Positions 50,502 to 59,643 of a stretch of 64,000 nt of DNA are shown in pieces. The notes beneath the pieces are model-generated. The model worked only from the letters and a program-made list of their open reading frames with translations. It ran no database searches and had not been told where the DNA came from. Each line of letters starts with the position of its first letter. The stretch's first letter is position 1. The translations under genes were made by a program, and so were the position numbers. Location: the NCBI GenBank assembly GCA_027491435.1, contig JAOZFG010000004.1:62001-126000 (forward strand), written 5' to 3'. The DNA is from Thermoproteota archaeon. GTDB taxonomy: Archaea > Korarchaeota > Korarchaeia > Korarchaeales > Korarchaeaceae.

Positions 50502-51716
50502 ATGGGCGGTACTTGGGAGATAATCACGGGCAACCACGCGGCAGCGATAGCCGCCAAGCTGGCCAGGGTTAAGGTAGTTCCGGCCTACCCTATAACTCCT
50601 CAGACCACCATAGTGGAGTACATAGCCTCCTTCATAGAGTCAGGCCAGATGGACGCTGAGTACATTAGAGTAGAGAGTGAACACAGCGCCATGGCCGCAG
50701 CCATAGGTGCTTCAGCAGCGGGGGTCAGGGCCTTCACGGCCACCGCCAGCCAAGGGCTTTTGTTGATGCACGAAGTAGTCCACTGGGCGGCTGGCTCTAG
50801 GCTACCTATAGGCATGGCAGTAGTAAACAGGGCGGTAGGTCCGCCTTGGAACATTCACGTGGATCATCAAGACTCCATGTCACAAAGGGATACTGGCTGG
50901 CTACAGATGTACGTTTCTTCGAATCAAGAGGTGCTGGACACCATACTGATGATGTTTAAGGTAGCTGAGAGCCCGGAGGTCCTGCTCCCCTTCATGGTCT
51001 GCTTGGACGGCTTCGTCTTAAGCCATACCTACATGCCCGTTAACATACCAGATCAAGAGGAAGTTGACGAGTTTCTCCCGCCCTACAAACCACCACACTG
51101 GTCTCTGGACCCAGAGAATCCAATAACCTTCGGCAATCTGGCCTTGCCCGATGAATATCAGGAGATGAGGTGGTCCATGGACATGGCCATGAGGAGAGCC
51201 CATGACGTCATAGAGAGGGTGGTCGAGGAGTTCAGGGAGAGGTTCGGCAGGTATCATGGCGGTGTAGTCTGGGAGTACAAGTTGGAAGACGCTGATTACG
51301 TGGTAATAGCCATGGGAACTTTGGCATCAGAGGCGGAAGTGGCCGTTGACGAGCTGAGGGATAGAGGAGTCAGGGTGGGCCTCCTCAAGGTGAGGTCCTT
51401 TAGGCCCTTCCCACACAAGGAAGTGCTTAAGGCTCTAGAAGATAAGAGAGGAGCTATAGTGATAGACAGGAGCATTGCCTTCAGCTCAGGAGGTCCTTTA
51501 GGCATAGAGGTAAAGGCCTCCATATACAACCAGCTTGATCTCCCCATCGTGAACTTCATCACTGGGCTGGGAGGGAGAGACGTAACATATCAGGACGTGG
51601 AGCAGATGGTTAGGGAATCCATGGACAGGATACTCTCTGACAGGGTGGACAGGCCCTACTATTGGTTCAAGCTGAAACCGGAGTTTGAGAAGGCGGAGAT
51701 TAGGGAGGGATACTGA
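50502..51716 (+). CDS. porA: Pyruvate:ferredoxin oxidoreductase alpha subunit
   Basis: Subunit carrying the pyrimidine-binding half for TPP. YPITPQTTIVEYIASF and RVESEHSAMAAAIGASAAGVRAFTATASQGLLLMHEVVHWAAGSRLPI are classic of PorA, as is NIHVDHQDSMSQRDTGW. It is co-transcribed with porD (9-nt gap) and porB (1-nt overlap, TGATG). Length 404 is typical. Confidence 0.95.
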   Translation: MGGTWEIITGNHAAAIAAKLARVKVVPAYPITPQTTIVEYIASFIESGQMDAEYIRVESEHSAMAAAIGASAAGVRAFTATASQGLLLMHEVVHWAAGSRLPIGMAVVNRAVGPPWNIHVDHQDSMSQRDTGWLQMYVSSNQEVLDTILMMFKVAESPEVLLPFMVCLDGFVLSHTYMPVNIPDQEEVDEFLPPYKPPHWSLDPENPITFGNLALPDEYQEMRWSMDMAMRRAHDVIERVVEEFRERFGRYHGGVVWEYKLEDADYVVIAMGTLASEAEVAVDELRDRGVRVGLLKVRSFRPFPHKEVLKALEDKRGAIVIDRSIAFSSGGPLGIEVKASIYNQLDLPIVNFITGLGGRDVTYQDVEQMVRESMDRILSDRVDRPYYWFKLKPEFEKAEIREGY

Positions 51717-52603
51717 TGCCTCTAACTATATACGACTTGATGAAAGAGAAGGGATCTTACCTGCCTGGGTCTGCCGCTTGTCCCGGATGTGGGGCGACCC
51801 TGGCCTTCAGGATAGCCTCCAGAGTTCTAGGCCCTAACACAGTTTACGTGGTCCCGGCCTCTTGCTTCAGCGTCATACAGTCCCCGTTCCCCAAAAGCGC
51901 TGTAGGGGCTCCCCTATACAACATAGCCTTCCCTGCTGCAGCGGCCACAGCCTCTGGTGTGTGGAGGGCTTTTAAAACCCTTAACAAGGAAGTAAACGTT
52001 GTAGTATGGGCTGGAGATGGTGGAACCGTTGATATAGGACTTCAGGCCCTATCAGGAGCGGCTGAGAGGGGTGAAAACATAATCTACGTGTGTTACGATA
52101 ACGAAGCCTACATGAACACTGGGATACAAAGGTCCGGAGCCACCCCGCCCTACGCACTTACTAAGACCACCCCCACAGGGAAAAGGGAACCCTCCAAGGA
52201 CATGCCCCTAATAGTGGCAGCTCACAGGGTTCCCTACGTAGCTACGGCCAGCGTTGGTTACCCGTTCGACTTGGCCAAGAAGTTTGAAAAGGCGAAGAGG
52301 ATAAAGGGGTTCAAATACATACACATATTCTCACCTTGCCCGCCCGGATGGGACTATCCGGTTGAAAAGACTGCAGAGATCGGCAAGCTGGCGGTTGACA
52401 CGTACTTCTGGCCCCTCTATGAGATAGAGAACGGGAAGCTCAAGATAACCCTGAAGCCAAGGAGGAAACCACTCAAGGAGTTTATCAGGCTCCAAGGAAG
52501 GTTTAGGAAGATGTCCGATGAGGAAATAGCCGAGCTGGAGAAAATGGTCGTGGAGAGGTGGAAGTTCCTGGAGCACCTGGAGAAGTCAGAGAGGATTTTC
52601 TAA
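51716..52603 (+). CDS. porB: Pyruvate:ferredoxin oxidoreductase beta subunit
   Basis: Holds TPP and a [4Fe-4S] cluster. CPGCGATLAFRI supplies two cluster cysteines, and WAGDGGTVDIGLQALSGAAERGENIIYVCYDNEAYMNTG the TPP-binding GDGG-x(28)-N motif. HIFSPCPPGW gives another Cys. A separate gamma subunit is not seen next to it. The 3' end overlaps the convergent metallopeptidase gene by 18 nt. Confidence 0.95.
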   Translation: MPLTIYDLMKEKGSYLPGSAACPGCGATLAFRIASRVLGPNTVYVVPASCFSVIQSPFPKSAVGAPLYNIAFPAAAATASGVWRAFKTLNKEVNVVVWAGDGGTVDIGLQALSGAAERGENIIYVCYDNEAYMNTGIQRSGATPPYALTKTTPTGKREPSKDMPLIVAAHRVPYVATASVGYPFDLAKKFEKAKRIKGFKYIHIFSPCPPGWDYPVEKTAEIGKLAVDTYFWPLYEIENGKLKITLKPRRKPLKEFIRLQGRFRKMSDEEIAELEKMVVERWKFLEHLEKSERIF

Positions 52604-54391
52604 CCCCCTCACCCTCATTTTAACTCCCCACACTTCGAGTTCATCCCCTTCTTTAAGCGGGGTCTCTTCAATTTTTTCTCCATTTAGGAGGACGTCTACA
52701 CTTTCAGGCCTTAGGATCCACCCATCCTCTAACCTTATGAAGCTGAGGGCTCCCTCACCTTCAACTCCTAAGTCTACGGGAGTGACCAACATGGAATCGG
52801 TTATAGTAACGCCAAAGGGCTCTAGGAGAATTCCCTGAGCTACTTCCACATCTTCTCCCTTCGACTTAACCACAACCGAGACTATTAATCCTATAACGGC
52901 CGCTTCCATGAAGAAGCCTAAGAAGGTCATGAATATCACTTCCATGAGCAGGGATTCACTGTCAGGGGAGTTGACATCACTACCCTCTCTCAGAATCTTC
53001 TCGGCCAGCCAGACCAGGGGGTTAAACCACCTGGTTCTGTTCACGTATTGTTCGGCAGCGTTCAGCATTCTCTCCACGTGAGACGTCACCATAGCCTCCT
53101 TAGGTATGCCCAACCTGATCAAAAATTGGGCTACATCCTTTCCGGTGGCTTTATTCATGTAATAAACGAACTTGGCTAGCGTGTTCACCTTGGCCCTATC
53201 TTCCCTGACCTTGTGGAAGAATCTCTTGTAAATAGAAGGCCCCCCGTACTCCTTAGCGAGCCTGTATATGAGGGCCAGACTAGCTGAATAGTACAGGTAG
53301 GGATTATCCGGAAGCCCCCCGCCTTTCCAGGATACCACGAAGCTGTAATCGTTGACGTGTTTTTCGACGAACTTAACTGCATCCTCAAACTCCTTCTCTA
53401 CTTTACCGTCGAACCCCAAAGCATCTCTGACGATGATCCCGCTTAAGTACTGGGCAAGCCCCTCATGAGCCCATCTCAGGTCGATGGTAAGCCCGGAGTA
53501 CTGCATGTACTGGTGGAGGAGCTCATGTGTTAGCGTGTTGGGCAGCTCGGTGTAAACCATCCTGACTAACATCATGTTGAGGTTTACGACCCCAGGGGTT
53601 ATCACATCGGACGTGTACCTAGGACCTGTGTAGCCCAGGGTCAGTATGTCCCTCATGCTTCCCGGGACGAAGAATTTGACCTTAATGTTCAACTCGCTGT
53701 CGGCAGCGGTGTAGTCCATTATCTCATCAATCAAGGCCTTATAATACTTTGACACGTTTTCAGCTAGATCCTCATATCTTGGAGGGTACACTATCTCCAA
53801 ATTCCCAACTTTTTTCGTAAGAAACTTAGCTTTCTTGACTTTAAACGCTATTAGGACCCTCATCGTGTTGTTTTCAGCGCCATCCAAGTTGTAGGTGATG
53901 TACTTGAAGTCCTCTTTTTCGTTAAATGTGAAGTGAGGGGGCTCCACCTCCAAGTCTTTGAACTCCTTGGGAAGCTTAACGACTATCTCAGCGTCGTCTC
54001 CTCTACTAAACCCTATTTGCGTGGAGAAAAATACCCCGTTAGGCTCTATTATCAATGCTCCAAACCTGTAAGACCACCTCATTTCAAAGACCGTGTTGTC
54101 CTCGTACGCGAAGGTGAAGTTGGCGTAGAAGTAGTATTCCGTCTCATTTATGATCTTTTTATCAAATATTCTGCCTGAGAGGACCTTCAGCTTATATTCC
54201 CTGAACTTTGGAACCAGGAGCCAGCTCCTTCCGGCAGCCTTCCCCTCGAACTTTATGGTTATGTGGGTCCATCCAGTTTCTTCGACCTCATAAATGTAAG
54301 TATATTTTCCCCCGTCAGGCTCGGCCGTTGACGGGAGGACGTTCAGTAGCAGTAGTAGCGCTAAGATGACGGCCAGCCTTCTCATGCCCAT
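52586..54391 (-). CDS. Membrane-anchored gluzincin metallopeptidase with cytosolic FHA-like tail
   Basis: Signal peptide at residues 1-23, an extracellular domain of about 220 residues, and a peptidase MA-type domain with HELLHQ (His289, Glu290, His293) and the third ligand Glu310 in WAHEGLAQY. After a long helical part comes a membrane helix (about 478-505), then about 90 residues with VDVLLNGEKIEETPLKEGDELEVWGVKM, a pattern like the FHA or similar ubiquitin-size beta fold. A protease facing out coupled to an intracellular binding domain is unusual. Substrate unknown. Confidence 0.7.
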   Translation of the reverse strand: MGMRRLAVILALLLLLNVLPSTAEPDGGKYTYIYEVEETGWTHITIKFEGKAAGRSWLLVPKFREYKLKVLSGRIFDKKIINETEYYFYANFTFAYEDNTVFEMRWSYRFGALIIEPNGVFFSTQIGFSRGDDAEIVVKLPKEFKDLEVEPPHFTFNEKEDFKYITYNLDGAENNTMRVLIAFKVKKAKFLTKKVGNLEIVYPPRYEDLAENVSKYYKALIDEIMDYTAADSELNIKVKFFVPGSMRDILTLGYTGPRYTSDVITPGVVNLNMMLVRMVYTELPNTLTHELLHQYMQYSGLTIDLRWAHEGLAQYLSGIIVRDALGFDGKVEKEFEDAVKFVEKHVNDYSFVVSWKGGGLPDNPYLYYSASLALIYRLAKEYGGPSIYKRFFHKVREDRAKVNTLAKFVYYMNKATGKDVAQFLIRLGIPKEAMVTSHVERMLNAAEQYVNRTRWFNPLVWLAEKILREGSDVNSPDSESLLMEVIFMTFLGFFMEAAVIGLIVSVVVKSKGEDVEVAQGILLEPFGVTITDSMLVTPVDLGVEGEGALSFIRLEDGWILRPESVDVLLNGEKIEETPLKEGDELEVWGVKMRVRGLENPL

Positions 54392-54478
54392 CCTCTATGG
54401 GGGACATAAACCCATTGAAAAATGTCACGTTGTCTGTTGTCCTTCAACATATTAGCACGCGACGCAATGCCAAAATCC

Positions 54479-54486
54479 TTTATTTT
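54479..54486 (+). promoter_or_regulatory. TATA box of the SAH/MTA deaminase gene
   Basis: TTTATTTT about 27-34 nt before the ATG at 54513, fitting a nearly leaderless transcript and favouring this ATG over the upstream TTG at 54492. Confidence 0.4.
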
Positions 54487-54512
54487 CTCAGGTGCTATGC
54501 CCGGGGAGCCTC

Positions 54513-55820
54513 ATGGAGATATTGCTTAAGGGGGCCAGGTATATAGTAACGCAGGATGATTACCGGAAGGTGTTGAGGAACAAGGATGTGCTGATAAAAG
54601 ATGGGCTTATAGAAAAGATAGGCGACGTCAAAGGGTCATTTGACGAGGTGATAGATGCTAGGAACTACCTTGTGCTTCCTGGCCTGATAAACACGCACAC
54701 CCACATACCAATGGGTCTGTTCAGGGGAGTGGCCGATGACATGGAACTGTTCTCTTGGTTAACCCAGAAGATATGGCCGATGGAATCTCACCTAAAGCCT
54801 TATCACATAAGAGCGGGCACAATGCTGGGCATCCTAGAGTTGCTGAAGACGGGTACTACGACGTTCTTTGACATGTATTTCTTTGAGGGGGTAATAGCCG
54901 AGGTTGTTCAGGAAATGGGAGTTAGAGGGGTACTGGCCCAGGCAGTGCTGGACTTCGAGACCATGGAAGGTGAGGACAGCCTTAAACTGGCCGATAAGTT
55001 CGTAAACGAGTGGAAAGGTAAGGATAGAGTGTTGCCCTGTTATGGCCCCCACGCCCTTTACACGGTCAGCAAGGAAAGGCTGGAATATGTGGTAAACAAG
55101 GCTAAAGAGCAAGAGGTGCCCGTACAAATGCACTTATCTGAAACGGAGAGGGAGGTTAAAGAGGTCAAGGAAAAGTACGGTAAAACTCCTACCGAAGTCA
55201 TAAGGGACCTTGGCCTACTGGACGTAAAAGCTGTCCTCGCTCATGGGGTATGGGTAAGCGAGGAGGAGATGGGGCTTTTGAAGGCAGACAACGTGCTAAT
55301 ATCGCATAACCCCATAAGCAACCTCAAGCTATCTTCTGGCATAGCTCCCATTCCTGAAATGTTGAGTAAGGGCGTTAAAGTTTCTCTGGGGACCGACGGG
55401 CCGGCTAGCAACAACACTCTAGACATGTTCGAGACCATGAAGGTTACGGCCCTGATCCACAAGGTGGCTAAGATGGACCCAACCGTTGTGAAGGCGCAAG
55501 AAGTGTTGGACATGGCTACTAAAGTACCTGGAGAATTCCTCCCATGGAAGGTGGGGTCGGTGAAGGAGGGATACGAGGCAGACCTCGTACTCTTAAACGT
55601 CAGGAGGCCTTGGTGGGTGCCCATTCACTCGCCCGTCTCCAATCTAGTGTACTCGGCCAGATCTCCAGACGTGGACTACGTTATAGTAAAGGGGAGGGTT
55701 TTAGTTAGACAGGGTAGGTACGAACTCGCTGACGAGAATAAGATACTGGAAGAGGCCGAAAAGGCAGCTCTGGATCTGCTAGATAGGTCTGGAGTGGAAT
55801 CAATGCTCAAGGAAAGCTAG
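54513..55820 (+). CDS. mtaD: S-adenosylhomocysteine / methylthioadenosine deaminase-like amidohydrolase
   Basis: Zinc amidohydrolase with HTHIPMGLFRG (His-x-His), a mid His in HLSET, the Glu region and SLGTDGPASNN with the catalytic Asp. KGARYIVT and the C-terminal VWVPIHSPVSNLVYSA-like WWVPIHSPVSNLVYSARSPDVDYVIVKGRVL fit MtaD/SAH deaminases, which convert SAH, MTA or adenosine to inosyl products and return adenosyl groups to salvage. Length about 435 is normal. The 3' end overlaps the convergent CYTH gene by 21 nt. Confidence 0.85.
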   Translation: MEILLKGARYIVTQDDYRKVLRNKDVLIKDGLIEKIGDVKGSFDEVIDARNYLVLPGLINTHTHIPMGLFRGVADDMELFSWLTQKIWPMESHLKPYHIRAGTMLGILELLKTGTTTFFDMYFFEGVIAEVVQEMGVRGVLAQAVLDFETMEGEDSLKLADKFVNEWKGKDRVLPCYGPHALYTVSKERLEYVVNKAKEQEVPVQMHLSETEREVKEVKEKYGKTPTEVIRDLGLLDVKAVLAHGVWVSEEEMGLLKADNVLISHNPISNLKLSSGIAPIPEMLSKGVKVSLGTDGPASNNTLDMFETMKVTALIHKVAKMDPTVVKAQEVLDMATKVPGEFLPWKVGSVKEGYEADLVLLNVRRPWWVPIHSPVSNLVYSARSPDVDYVIVKGRVLVRQGRYELADENKILEEAEKAALDLLDRSGVESMLKES

Positions 55821-56360
55821 TAACTCAACGTAACTCGGTCTAACAACCCTACAAGTTAAATCTAACTTTTCTACCAGCTCGATAGGGTTTTCCCCCTCTA
55901 TCTCTACGAACTCTCCGAGGCCCTGAACCCTGTCAAGGAATATCAGATCAGAGATCCCCTCAACCTGCACGATGGTTCTCCTCTTCCTAACTCTCAGCTT
56001 CTCAGAGAATCCAGCCAGCTCAAGGGATCTAATAACCTCCTCTTGGGAGGAACAGCCAGCATCTACCCCTATGGCCTTTAACGCCCTTACACAGTCTTCG
56101 CTTCTTAAGGCGCCCTCTATTTCCTCTCTCTCCTTGTGAACTCCCTGCCTTCTAGGCCCTTTATAAGTCACCAGAACCCTATTTCCCAAAATTCTCACCC
56201 TGAAGGCCTTATCCTCCAGCAGAAGGGAGCACTTGTCGTCGTCAAAGTAGATGTCCTCAGTCGCGAAGCTCACGGAGACCTTGTATCTCAGGCCAGATTC
56301 CCTTAATCGCTGTAAGAAGGCTACGTGACCTAATTTCAGCTTTATCTCCCTTTCCATCAT
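55800..56360 (-). CDS. CYTH-domain protein (class IV cyclase/triphosphatase fold)
   Basis: Triphosphate tunnel enzyme: the EREIKLKL start gives the E-x-E-x-K signature, followed by EDIYFDD, FRVRILGNRVLVTYKGPR and KRRTIVQVEGISDLIFLDRVQGLGEFVEIEG, all in CYTH order. Activity (thiamine triphosphatase, tripolyphosphatase or adenylate cyclase) cannot be told. ATG at 56360 follows GGTGAT. It lies directly downstream of tRNA-Leu on the same strand. Confidence 0.85.
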   Translation of the reverse strand: MMEREIKLKLGHVAFLQRLRESGLRYKVSVSFATEDIYFDDDKCSLLLEDKAFRVRILGNRVLVTYKGPRRQGVHKEREEIEGALRSEDCVRALKAIGVDAGCSSQEEVIRSLELAGFSEKLRVRKRRTIVQVEGISDLIFLDRVQGLGEFVEIEGENPIELVEKLDLTCRVVRPSYVELLAFLEH

Positions 56361-56395
56361 ATGATCACCGATTAGGGGTGGCGGCGGGGCCCGAT

Positions 56396-56483
56396 TGGTG
56401 CGGGGGGTGGGATTTGAACCCACGAACCCCTAAGGGAGCGGATCTTAAGTCCGCCGCCTTTGTCCTGGCTCGGCCACCCCCGC
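56396..56483 (-). tRNA. trnL: tRNA-Leu (TAA)
   Basis: Class II tRNA with acceptor GCGGGGG/CCCCCGC, a long variable arm (CTCCCTTAGGGG region), T arm GTGGG-TTCAAAT-CCCAC, and encoded CCA (56396-56398). The anticodon loop CTTAAGA is closed by GCGGA/TCCGC and reads TAA (56447-56445, minus). No intron. Confidence 0.95.
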
Positions 56484-56508
56484 TCACTTACAAGTATACG
56501 ACCTCTCT

Positions 56509-56516
56509 TTTTATAT
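56509..56516 (+). promoter_or_regulatory. TATA box of the ATP synthase operon
   Basis: TTTTATAT about 35-42 nt before the TTG at 56551, placing the start of transcription near 56537. It lies between tRNA-Leu (minus) and atpF (plus). Confidence 0.45.
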
Positions 56517-56550
56517 TTTCTCCACTTTGTTGGAGAAGGGGTGTGTTCCA

Positions 56551-56895
56551 TTGGACACTAAGGGAAAGCTGGTGTCATCCCCTATCGCTGTCACAGACGA
56601 CGAGGTGCTGGCTCTTGGCTTTGAGATGATAGGCATTCAAGCTAAGGTGATAAAGGGAAGGAGGGAATTGTTAAGGTTCTTCAGGGAGAACGAGGCCTCT
56701 CTACCCCATATAGTCTTCATTAATGAGAGTGTAGCCGAGCAAATTAGGGACTATAGGCAAGATCTCATCAGGAGGGGCAGAGTTACCCCTGTGTTCGCCA
56801 TAGTCCCCGACTTGGAGGGGTCCAGGGGCACCAGGTTGGAGGAGTTAAGAACTTTATTGGTTAAGGCCCTTGGGAGTGAGGAGTTGAAGATATAA
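56551..56895 (+). CDS. atpF: A/V-type ATP synthase subunit F
   Basis: Central-stalk subunit of the A1 motor. PIAVTDDEVLALGFEMIGIQAKVI is the family N-terminus, FINESVAEQIRDYR follows and the C-terminal helix is RLEELRTLLVKALG. The first GGGGTG ribosome site fits a TTG at 56551; an upstream TTG at 56527 is in frame but would leave no site. First of an F-H-E-A-B-D-C operon. Confidence 0.88.
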   Translation: MDTKGKLVSSPIAVTDDEVLALGFEMIGIQAKVIKGRRELLRFFRENEASLPHIVFINESVAEQIRDYRQDLIRRGRVTPVFAIVPDLEGSRGTRLEELRTLLVKALGSEELKI

Positions 56896-56907
56896 GAGGT
56901 GGGGTGA

Positions 56908-57204
56908 ATGCCTCGACTTGTTGAAGTAATTATGGAAGCCGAGGAGGAAGCAAACAAGATTATTAAAGCTGCTGAGGAAGAAGCAAAAAGAATAATAGAA
57001 GAAGCGGAAGAGCAGGCAAAGAAAATTATAGAAGAAGCCAAGACGAAGCCCATAGAAGTGGCCCGGCTAGACAACGTAGACCAAGAGTTGAAGGAGCTAA
57101 TTAGGAAGGCTGAGCAGGAAGCTAAGGCTCTAAAAGAGGCGGTTGGGACTAAAATGGAGGAGCTAGTTGAGATGATAGTGGGGGAGGTGCTAAAGGTTGA
57201 GTGA
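56908..57204 (+). CDS. atpH: A/V-type ATP synthase subunit H (peripheral stalk)
   Basis: A 98-residue protein made of one long charged coiled coil (EEEANKIIKAAEEEAKRIIEEAEEQAKKIIEEA read across residues 12-45). This, size and position mark it as the H (G) subunit of the peripheral stalk, which pairs with E. The stop overlaps the atpE start by 8 nt. Confidence 0.8.
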   Translation: MPRLVEVIMEAEEEANKIIKAAEEEAKRIIEEAEEQAKKIIEEAKTKPIEVARLDNVDQELKELIRKAEQEAKALKEAVGTKMEELVEMIVGEVLKVE

Positions 57205-57844
57205 GAAGGTGGTATTGGATAAGGACTCCCAAGCCATTGTGGACGCTATCTTGAGAATTGCCAGGGATAGGGCTGAAGCCATAAGAAAGGAGGCCCAGAA
57301 GAGAGCCCAGGAAATCTTGGAAAAGGCTAAACTGGAGGCCGAGGAGATACTCAAATCCAGGAGGGAGAGGGCTGAGAAGGAGGTTAGGGAGGAATTATCC
57401 AGAAGGAGAAGCGCCGCTGAGGTAGAGGCAAACCAGATACTCCTGAGAACTAAAGCTGAGATAATAAACGAGCTGTTTGAGAAAGTCCGGGAGAGGTTAG
57501 AGGCTATAGCTGAGGGCAGAGATGAGAAGTGGAATTACAAGGATGTGCTAATAAGCCTGGCTTTAGAGGGAGCCAAGGCTTTAGGGGAGAAGGAAGTGGT
57601 CTTAATGGGAAGGGAGAAGGACAGGAAGCTGTTGGAAGAGGTGGCCAAGGAACTCTCATCCAAGGGAATAAGGGCCACTGTGGATGAGAGAGCAGTACCC
57701 ATACTGGGCGGCCTAGTGATCAGGGACGTTGCCGACACCAGGAGGTATTATAACACGTTTGACGGCAGGTTGAGGGCTTACAGGGAGGAGAAGGAGGTAG
57801 AACTCCTTAAGAAGCTGTTCCCGAAGGAGGAGACTGTCATCTAA
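57197..57844 (+). CDS. atpE: A/V-type ATP synthase subunit E
   Basis: Peripheral-stalk subunit: an N-terminal coiled coil with RKEAQKRAQEILEKAKLEAEEIL, then the globular C-terminal domain ending GGLVIRDVADTRRYYNTFDGRL. Length 215 is typical. The start is TTG at 57197, inside the atpH stop. Confidence 0.92.
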   Translation: MSEKVVLDKDSQAIVDAILRIARDRAEAIRKEAQKRAQEILEKAKLEAEEILKSRRERAEKEVREELSRRRSAAEVEANQILLRTKAEIINELFEKVRERLEAIAEGRDEKWNYKDVLISLALEGAKALGEKEVVLMGREKDRKLLEEVAKELSSKGIRATVDERAVPILGGLVIRDVADTRRYYNTFDGRLRAYREEKEVELLKKLFPKEETVI

Positions 57845-57858
57845 TAGGAGGTGATGTC

Positions 57859-59643
57859 ATGTCAGAGTTAATGTTTGAAAAGGGGGTTATATCCCATATA
57901 AAGGGACCTGTGGTAATAGCTGAGGGCCTGAGGGGGGCTAAGATAAGGGAAGTGGTTCTGGTAGGCGAGGAGAGGCTAATAGGCGAGATAGTCAGGATAG
58001 AGGGGGACAGAGCCACCATACAGGTATATGAGCCCACCGGAGGTTTAAAAGCAGGAGAACCAGTAGAGAGGACTGGAGAGCCGCTGTCAGCCGAGCTAGG
58101 GCCTGGACTCCTGGGCCAGGTTCTGGACGGGTTGGGCAGGCCCTTGGAGGCCATCGCCGTTGAGGCCGGCGGCCCCTTCATAACCAGGGGTATAAAGGTG
58201 CCCACGCTCCCAAGGGACAAGAAGTGGCACTTCACCCCTGTTATCAAGAAGGGAGATGACCTGGAGCCAGGCGACGTAATAGGGACAGTTCCAGAGGGTG
58301 CCATAACTCACAAGGTTATGCTCCCGCCCAACTACGGCAGGGTTAAAGTTCTAGACGTCGTGCCGGAAGGAGACTACACCGTTGAGGAAGTAATAGCTAC
58401 TGTTGAGTACGCTGGAACGAAAGTAGACCTCAAAATGTACCACAAGTGGCCCGTTAGGAATCCTAGACCGTTTAACCTGAAGCTGGCCCCTGTAGAACTC
58501 TTGGTAACTGGTCAGAGGGTTATAGATACCTTCTTCCCGATAGTCAAGGGAGGTACCTCGGCAATACCAGGCGGCTTCGGCACAGGAAAGACGGTGACTT
58601 TACATCAGGTCTCGAAATGGGCAGACGCCGACGTCGTCGTCTACGTAGGATGTGGAGAGAGGGGCAACGAGATGACAGACTTGTTACACACCTTCCCCAA
58701 ACTGGTCGACCCTAAGACGGGCAAGCCCCTCCTTGAGAGGAGCGTCCTAATAGCTAACACAAGTAACATGCCCGTTCCGGCTAGGGAGGCCAGCATATTC
58801 ATAGGGGTGACCTACGCTGAGTACTTCAGGGATATGGGGCTACACGTGGTACTGACCGCCGACTCGACTTCTAGATGGGCCGAGGCCCTAAGGGAGCTGA
58901 GCTCAAGGCTTGAGGAGATACCTTCAGAGAGGGGGTTCCCAGCTTACCTCCCTGACTTCATAGCAAGCTTCTACGAGAGGGCCGGCAGAGTTTACGTTAA
59001 GGGAAGGAGGGACGAGGTGGGCTCGGTGGCCATAATAGGGGCGGTAAGCCCGTCAGGAGGCGACCTGAACGAGCCCGTCACTCAGCATACCATGAGATAC
59101 GTGGGCGCCTTCTGGGCGCTAGACAAGAACCTGGCGTTCAAGAGGCACTTCCCGGCCATAAACTGGTTAAGGAGCTTCTCTAAGTATACCGAAGGTTTAA
59201 GGGAATGGTGGATAAAGAACACAGGCCATGACATGATGGCCTACAGGGAGAAGGCCATGGACATACTTCAGAGAGCCTCCAGCTTGGAAGAGGTCGCCAG
59301 GGTCGTTGGAGAGGCCGCCTTGTCCGACGAAAACAGGTTGATATTGCTGGCGGCAGACCTGATAAAGGAGGGCTTCCTGGTTCAAAACGCCTACCATGAG
59401 GTAGACACCTACTGCTCTCCGAAGAAGCAGGCCCTTCTACTTAAGACCTTGGTGGAGTTCTATGAGAGGGCTAGGCCCATGATAGACGCGGGAGTTCCCA
59501 TATCCAGAATACACGAGATGAAATCACTGGGAACGCTCAGGAGGCTCAAGTTCATACCCGAGGAGGAGTTTGAGAAGGCCGTTGAGGAGGCTGTGGCCCA
59601 GCTAGAGAGTGAGATATCCTCCCTGATAGCCGAGGTGAGATAA
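57859..59643 (+). CDS. atpA: A/V-type ATP synthase catalytic subunit A
   Basis: Catalytic nucleotide-binding subunit. P-loop [10 protein letters not shown] (usual GPFGSGKT), [12 protein letters not shown] with the catalytic Glu, [15 protein letters not shown] and [13 protein letters not shown] are present, as is the bulge domain at about 110-180. 594 residues. Its stop overlaps the atpB start (ATAATG) by one base. Confidence 0.97.
   Translation: MSELMFEKGVISHIKGPVVIAEGLRGAKIREVVLVGEERLIGEIVRIEGDRATIQVYEPTGGLKAGEPVERTGEPLSAELGPGLLGQVLDGLGRPLEAIAVEAGGPFITRGIKVPTLPRDKKWHFTPVIKKGDDLEPGDVIGTVPEGAITHKVMLPPNYGRVKVLDVVPEGDYTVEEVIATVEYAGTKVDLKMYHKWPVRNPRPFNLKLAPVELLVTGQRVIDTFFPIVKGGTSAIPGGFGTGKTVTLHQVSKWADADVVVYVGCGERGNEMTDLLHTFPKLVDPKTGKPLLERSVLIANTSNMPVPAREASIFIGVTYAEYFRDMGLHVVLTADSTSRWAEALRELSSRLEEIPSERGFPAYLPDFIASFYERAGRVYVKGRRDEVGSVAIIGAVSPSGGDLNEPVTQHTMRYVGAFWALDKNLAFKRHFPAINWLRSFSKYTEGLREWWIKNTGHDMMAYREKAMDILQRASSLEEVARVVGEAALSDENRLILLAADLIKEGFLVQNAYHEVDTYCSPKKQALLLKTLVEFYERARPMIDAGVPISRIHEMKSLGTLRRLKFIPEEEFEKAVEEAVAQLESEISSLIAEVR

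Noticed and set aside
56378-56629. Plus-strand ORF across tRNA-Leu (GWDLNPRTPKGADLKS)
   Set aside because: Antisense of the tRNA-Leu sequence joined to the atpF leader; typical tRNA-shadow peptide.
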